Shown here in pieces: positions 58,501 to 64,000 of a stretch of 64,000 bases of DNA (its first letter is position 1; every line of letters begins with the position of its first letter). This DNA is from Iris pallida (taxonomy: Eukaryota; Streptophyta; Magnoliopsida; Asparagales; Iridaceae). The notes beneath the pieces are model-generated. The model did no database searches, was not told the DNA's origin, and was given only the letters and a program-made list of their open reading frames with translations. The position numbers were made by a program, and so were the translations under genes. Where the stretch lies: the NCBI GenBank assembly GCA_029216955.1, contig JANAVB010003400.1:10579868-10643867 (forward strand). Reading direction: 5' to 3'.

Positions 58501-59731
58501 GTTGGCATTAACTAAAAAATAATATTAAATAGGTGACTTGGGACCCGTTGCACCACCAGTTAAGGAACACCGACAGATTACAGCACTTCGACAAGATACA
58601 GGCAAGTGTACCTTACCAATGTTCGGTTCTTATTGTACTTTATTTTAGTTAAATTCTTGTTTCATAATTAGCTTAGCTTATAGTTGCTGTTTACGTAGGA
58701 TCTTGTTAATACTTCACGTCCGAGCATATCCATGTGCCAATTTCCATACGCGAATATTGGATATTAACTTTAGACATAATGCTGTACTGATTATCGTGTT
58801 ACTTGAGACACGATGGACCTAGGACACTGACACGGTCATGAGACAGAATCCTAAATATGACATATTTATGGTTTTGACTCTGTAATAGGTTACAGGATTA
58901 TTTACTCCACATTGGAAGTGTTACTGGACATGATATGGTAGACTAGTACATAGGGTGGGAAGAACATAGACTGATTCATCGGGCTACATAATAGATACAC
59001 GTTTAGTCATTGTCTCTATAGCCAGGACATGACTGTTACCCATAATCGTATACTGTGATCTCTGTAGCAGAGCTTCAGTGTTTACTCCTACGCCTGAGGT
59101 CCCCCCAACACGGTGCCTTTGGCGTAGTAGTCCGATGTACAAAGCTTGTTCGTACTTGCATTTCACTTAGACTGGATTATATAGATCCCCTTGTGTAGTT
59201 ATTTAATGTATTTCCATTTACTGTTACTTGGCATGTTGTATTTTTGTACCTTGTTATGTCCCGTGAGGACCTCGTCATCTCCATCAGGTGTAGACGATGA
59301 GGCATATACTGAGGTGTACGGTTCAGGTGCTGTTATAGAAGACGTACCTACATAGGAAGACGAGATTGTGCTAGAGGACTTTTCTTGAGCACGTAGTTCA
59401 TCCATCCTTGGATGACTATTTCTTAGCAGGCAGTATGATCAGCTTTGTCATTTATTTCCTTTTGCTTATTGTTGGGGTTACCCGAGACATTCTCTAGTTT
59501 TTTATTTGTTGGACAACTCTATTATGATATTTTGACTCTCTTTATTATCATGTCCTAGTATTTTGGATATTTGATTAGATGAGAATAGCTTTGTACCTGT
59601 GGCCATGTGAGATTTACAGCTTAAGTACTTATTGACAAGTCTAAACATTTTCTTAGTCTGTTGGTGATGTACTACTGGAATGTTTCGTATGCATAGTCCC
59701 GTATACTTTGGGATTGGGGCGTTACAAATGG

Positions 59732-59948
59732 TTTTGTCCATTAGGTTTTAGGAGTTACCTTGCTTGGTGTTTGGTGTTTTGTAGGGAGTGTGTGGTGTTG
59801 TGTGTTTGGTTGGTCATGATGGAGTCACATGTGGTTTGGGTTGGGCTCATTTGGATTAGGTTGTGTCAAGATTAGGCTAGGTATGGTCATGACTACAAAT
59901 TTAGTCATTATAATGATTGATGGAATAATATCATGTGGGAGCTCAATT
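59732..59948. other. DNA right of the solo LTR, probably still G4 LTR
   Basis: Continues 54629-55377 across the AATGG duplication. GT-rich with TGTGTGGTGTTGTGTG; no gene. Confidence 0.35.
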
Positions 59949-60711
59949 ATGTTGGCCCATTCAGCCATGGTCGAATCGATTTTGATTATTGACTTAAAAC
60001 TCCAAGCTCGATATGAAAAGAAACAGAAGAACACAAATTCGTCTCAACTGATTTTTTCTATTTTATTCTGTATTTTTCTTTTTATTGAGTCTAAAAAATT
60101 GTGCGTCGGGATCACTGGCAAATTTAGAAGTCCCTACTCATAAAATTCGTATTCATGGCCCAAAACAAAAACCTAGAACTTTTGTTAACTCAAAAACTCT
60201 ACAAATCAAAATGACATAGAATTGACCTAACTGAACTCGGCCAGAGTTCCGCCCGATCTCGGTCCGAACTCGGTCAAGTCAAATCATTCCTGGTCAGCTG
60301 CATTTTCCTACTCCTTTGGATCCACAACATTCAAAATTATGAACGTTAAACCAACCGAGTTATGCCCGAACTCTGTCCTAAAATATCCTATAAAAAGAGA
60401 AGAATTTTCTATTTCTATTCACTCATTCATTCTTCATCTTCTCTATCTATTCCAAAGCTTTCTATCTACTTAAAGAGCTTCAATCTTCAAATCTCCTTGA
60501 CAACTCCTATTTTTCTAAGTGCTCCTGGTTTTCGATTAGGAGTATTCGAGTTGTACAAGCTTGGCATATAAAAGTTTTCTTCAGAAAGGTGTTTGAAGTT
60601 TGATCGTGGGCTTCGGATAAAAACACGACGGTGTTCAAGTTGGCGTGTTCTTTGGAGTAAAGCACGCGATGTAATCTCTATTCAAAATAGTGAATTATAG
60701 TGAGCAAGAGT
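59949..60711 (+). repeat. C3 Copia LTR (partial)
   Basis: TGTTGGCCCATTC resembles the C2 LTR start. It has repeats of AACTCGG and CCGAACTC, a TATA-like CCTATAAAAAGAG (near 60388) and a pyrimidine-rich leader. It is cut at 60712 by the CACTA end, so the LTR 3' end and primer site are not seen. Integrase at 61980-62171 probably belongs to the same element. Confidence 0.5.
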
Positions 60712-61400
60712 CACTATAACAAAATAGGTTAATAACGATAATTTATTTACGACACTTTTAAATAAGTGTCATTATTATTATTTTGTGATGACACCCTACT
60801 AAATCATGTCGTTGTAATTAAATATTTATCATCATATACGACACGTTTTAAAAAGTGTTGTTAACCTAAATTTAACAACACTTTTAATAACAATTTAAAG
60901 TGTCGTATACTATTATATACTAACCAGAACACATTTAAAGTGTCGTTTCAAATTTTATTTCTCACAAATTTTTTCAGTTTACTGCTCTTCCCAAATTTTG
61001 GCGCTGATAGCAGCCAAATAATAGCTTTTCCTTTCTCATTTCTTACTCTTTTGTTTTGTCTTCTCTGTATTCTTCCTCTTGTTTCCCTTCTCATTTTTTG
61101 TTGGAGTGGCAAAGGGACTGTCGTCACCGTGCGATCTCGGAGGTTGTCGTCAAGGGGGATGTCGTGCGTGATCTTAGAGGTTGTCATCAAGGGGGCTGTT
61201 GTCACCGTGCACGATCTCGGAGGTTGCCATCAAGGGGGATGTTGTGTGCCGTCGTCACCGTCCCTTTCTAGGTCATCTCTTACTCCTTCATCTTCACCCC
61301 CTCCTTTCTCTGAGTATTTCTTTCTTGATTTATTATCTAGGGTTTAGAATAAGAATTAATTATTTAATAAATATAATAACGGGGATTTTGTAAGCATCAG
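60712..61400 (+). mobile_element. CACTA (En/Spm) transposon 5' end region
   Basis: CACTATAACAAAATAGG is a CACTA-type terminus preceded by AGT, a possible 3-bp target copy. Subterminal ACGACACTTTT and AAGTGTCGT motifs repeat in both orientations to about 60945, as in this superfamily. The following GC-richer part holds a 40-bp tandem repeat. The opposite terminus was not found, so the right limit is approximate and the copy is likely truncated. No transposase seen. Confidence 0.7.
61133..61262. repeat. Tandem repeat of about 40 bp, three units
   Basis: GATCTCGGAGGTTGTCGTCA-type units start at 61133, 61170 and 61213, each with AAGGGGG and TGTCGT/TGTTGT. Open frames exist on both strands, but the repeat explains them. 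Confidence 0.75.
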
Positions 61401-61980
61401 AATAGAATCGATCATTATCTAAGTTTTTTCTTTCTTATTTTGGTTTAGAGGAAGAAATTATCGTATAGGGTTTTTGTTGTAAGCATCAGAAAAGATATAT
61501 CCATGGTGATGTTCACAAAATGACCATTTTCTTTTCCTTTATGTTATTCTTATGATAGTGGAAATGTTTCTTCGGCATCTGCACTAAAGGTATTCAAAAT
61601 GTGTCCTTTAGGATGGTACATGTATTTGAATGCTCCAACTATAAATTTTGTAATACAGGAGAAGATATTTAGTTTCTGTTGATTTACTTTGTAAGAAGGG
61701 ATTTTAGGTTTGTGTTTGAATCCGGTAATATTATCTTGTCGAAGAACAAAATGTTTGGAGGCTATGGATATTCCGGTAATGGGGGTTTATCACCTTAGTA
61801 CTATTAATATGAATAAAGATGTCACTTCTGCTTATATTGTTTGAGTCTGCATCAACCTCACATCAAATTTCTCATGCCATGTCTGGTTTATGTCCGAGTC
61901 CTAAATTATTAAAGAAACCTTTTTCTTAGTGTTGAGAAAAAGGATTCTAAAACTTTAGACTTCCTACATTCTAACATTTG
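61400..61980. other. Decayed sequence, possibly Copia interior
   Basis: Lies between the CACTA region and the integrase remnant. CATGTACCTG- and TGGTACATG-like words are present, but no domain is secure. A TAAGCATCAGAA segment occurs twice (61391 and 61480). Confidence 0.3.
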
Positions 61981-62171
61981 TGAATTAAGTGGCATGTTAA
62001 TTAGGGATGGCAAGAGGTATTTTATTACATTTGTTGATGATTATAGTGGATACATGTACCTTTTAAGTAACAAAAGATGAAGCATTTGCTATGTTTAAGA
62101 AATACAAAGCAAAAGGTTGAAAATCAACTTGTGAAGAAAATCAAAATATTACGCTCATATAGGGCCGACGA
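61981..62171 (+). pseudogene. pol: C3 Copia integrase core fragment
   Basis: ICELSGMLIRDGKRYFITFV, then DDYSGYMYLL, then (after a one-base shift near 62070) DEAFAMFKKYKA and VENQLVKKIKILRSYR. These match the integrase core of Tork/TNT1-like Copia elements, including the first catalytic Asp region; the usual RSDRGGE reads RSYR. It is cut at 62171 by the G6 LTR. Non-functional. Confidence 0.75.
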
Positions 62172-63398
62172 TGTCATGATCCGCACCCAGTGTTACGGCA
62201 CGAGAAGTGGAGTGGGTACATCAAGCCTACGCCGCAGTGTCGGCGGTAGAACGTTGTCCTAGGTCACAACATCTAACATAATATGGAATATGCTCCGAAA
62301 GGAGAACAACATATAAGGTAAAACTCAATCACAATATCTAAGATAGAATAAGAGATAAGATAATTTCAACAGAGAGTCACAAATATGAATAATAAGTCTC
62401 GGTGTAAACCACACCATAAACAATATCTTAATGCAATCTCAAATGTCTCATAAAGCTAGATAAGTCTAGACTAAGCTAATGGCAAGTCCTCAGCGACTAC
62501 TGGATCCTCCTGAGGTTCCAGGTCACTTGTGTTAACTAGGCCTGCTCCATAGTAAGTATTGCATCAATCCTCATTATCTGTAATATTTTTAACAGGTCCA
62601 GTCAGGACAGGAACGAATACATATCACTCACACAGTTCATAACATGAAAGAAAAATATGAACAAGCTATAGAATAATATACATGAAACGATGTAAAGAAA
62701 TAGTAGAGCGACTTTAAAAGAAGAACATGATATAGTGGAAATAGATATACATGATATGGATAAGAAAACTGATTTAACTTTGTGATTTAGAGCACATGTT
62801 TGGTTATGTAAACAGTCTTAGGTTGTACATGACTTAAATCTAGGTTGGAGTTGTACATGAGATGGGTGTATGTCACATAACCAAATAAATACTCTCCATG
62901 CCCCAATCAATACACAAGAATCTGTCCAAGTTATGTTATTGCACAAGAAAGAGTAGTGACTCACATGGATAGCTAGTCCACATGAGTACCACTTGTTTAT
63001 ACATGAAGGCTCACATGATCATGAGTGTACATGAATATCACAAGAGTATACATGAATAAATACGAATACAAGGAGTAGACAATGCATATGATAAAGTACA
63101 TGAGCACAATATATCCGATGTATCCAAAGGGATAACATCGCATGAAGAGATCCATATAGTACTAATCCGTGATAACATCGTGACAGCATCAAGTAAACTA
63201 GTCTATAACAAGTGAATATGTCCAAACAAGTATGAAACGGTCAGAGAATGTACTCACTTGATAATTCGAGCTGCTGATGAGGAAGAGTAACTGAACAGGA
63301 GTGATGTAATCCTATTTAAAATAATTATAAGTCACAACATGGTCTAAAATACCATAAGAAAGGTCTACAATGCAGTTCTACATGATTCTAGGTCCTTC

Positions 63399-63597
63399 TA
63401 AGTCAAAGTCAACCCTTGGTCAAACCTGGTTAAACCTGGTCAACTATAAGTCAACTAGTCTGTTTACTAATTTTTAGGTCAAACACAAGTTATCGAGTCA
63501 TTCTAAGCTCGTTTGAGTCGATTTGGAAAGTTTGACCCAAAGTTGACTTTTGTCAACTTGCTAGTCAAGTCAACTATCTAGGATCATTGGTCAATCC
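63399..63597 (-). promoter_or_regulatory. W-box (TTGAC) array in G6 LTR
   Basis: At least ten GTCAA cores and two TTGAC on the plus strand, with the same position and sense relative to the element as in G1 and G3. Confidence 0.5.
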
Positions 63598-63674
63598 TAA
63601 ACTGACTCATTACTCCATAGGTTACAATCAATAGCAAACACATTTATAATACTTATATATCTTCATTCAATGCA

Positions 63675-63755
63675 ATACACACACACACACACCACACACA
63701 CATATATATATTTTTTTTACACACACACACACACCACACACACACACACCCACAC

Positions 63756-63813
<58 letters not shown>

Positions 63814-63975
63814 AAAACTTGTAAAGAAGGGAAAAGTAGAGGGTGTGTGGTGTGTCGAGTGAACGGCTGCTATGGGGGTCATAACTGAAACATATATATA
63901 TCTATATATATATTAATAATATATAATATATATATATATATATATAATATATATAGATATATATATATATATATC
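63675..63975. repeat. AC/AT microsatellites in G6 LTR
   Basis: (AC)n with CCACAC breaks (63675-63758), (TA)n (63760-63808) and a second imperfect TA tract (63890-63975). Confidence 0.9.
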
Positions 63976-64000
63976 TATAATTGTTAAGAAAAAAAAAAAT

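Larger units (their letters stand above)
62172..64000 (-). mobile_element. G6 Gypsy LTR, cut by the window end
   Basis: TGTCATGATCCGCACCC is the complemented end of a G1-like LTR. It carries the U5 hairpin block (62172-62257), a donor-like ATCAA/GTGAGTACATT (minus, from 63257), the W-box array (63399-63597) and AT/AC microsatellites. Along its length it matches the G1 LTR at clear but moderate similarity, so it is a diverged member of the same family. The far end lies outside. Confidence 0.75.

Overview
The window reads as repeat-dense intergenic DNA from a flowering plant with a large genome. Nearly all of it is LTR retrotransposons nested in one another, with a few DNA transposons, a LINE fragment, tRNA-like SINE pieces and long AT/AC microsatellites. 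I found no convincing host gene, tRNA or rRNA gene. Every recognisable protein-coding stretch is a retroelement gag, pol or LINE domain, and almost all are broken. The plant call rests on the element types: Tekay-like chromovirus with a chromodomain, short-LTR Copia with the iMet primer site, CACTA and hAT TIRs, and LTRs of 4-5 kb. I do not assign a species.

Layout. 1-15056: the 3' part of an old plus-strand Gypsy element (G0). Its 3' LTR starts at 2261, holds a 700-bp AT/AC microsatellite, and is split at 5380 by a complete minus-strand element (G2, 5381-14390, TSD CAGTG) with 3.9-4.0 kb LTRs and only 1.1 kb of non-coding interior. 15057-18149: a GCGAC-rich DNA-transposon-like stretch, a 301-bp tandem duplication, a hAT-type element (16222-17064, TSD CAATTTAG) and plain AT-rich DNA. 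18155-23900: a full-length Copia element (C1) with 122-bp LTRs (one difference) and TSD AAAAT. 24512-25053: a TIR-flanked MITE-like element. 25451-27077: a Copia LTR, primer site and decayed gag (C2), cut by a Gypsy LTR fragment (27078-27579). From 27580 a minus-strand Gypsy LTR (G4) is interrupted by two complete elements: G1 (27728-40333, plus strand, TSD TCTCA, gag-pol-chromodomain, 3.75-3.8 kb LTRs) and G3 (43027-54623, minus strand, TSD GTGCG/GCGCG, 4.9-kb LTRs, gag only). It is followed by a solo LTR (G5, 55378-59726, TSD AATGG) that holds a LINE fragment and SINE-like pieces. 59949-62171: a Copia remnant (C3) with a CACTA end inside it. 62172-64000: another minus-strand Gypsy LTR (G6) running off the window.

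How the parts relate. G1 encodes a full but mutated chromovirus protein set. G3 keeps only a homologous gag and G2 has no protein, so both would need enzymes in trans. The Gypsy LTRs share features that fit one mobilisation system: a hairpin-containing U5 end in G0, G1, G3 and G6; a motif GTGGTGGCCCATGCAGGTC just inside the 5' LTR in G1, G2 and G3; a palindrome before the polypurine tract; and a splice-donor-like motif in every Gypsy LTR whose 3' half is visible. In G1 and G3 that donor pairs with an acceptor-like motif one base before the gag start codon. The predicted leader intron, which would remove U5 and the primer-site region from a gag mRNA, is the most interesting hypothesis here. Second is a 90-nt GT-AG intron in G1 pol just before the chromodomain segment.
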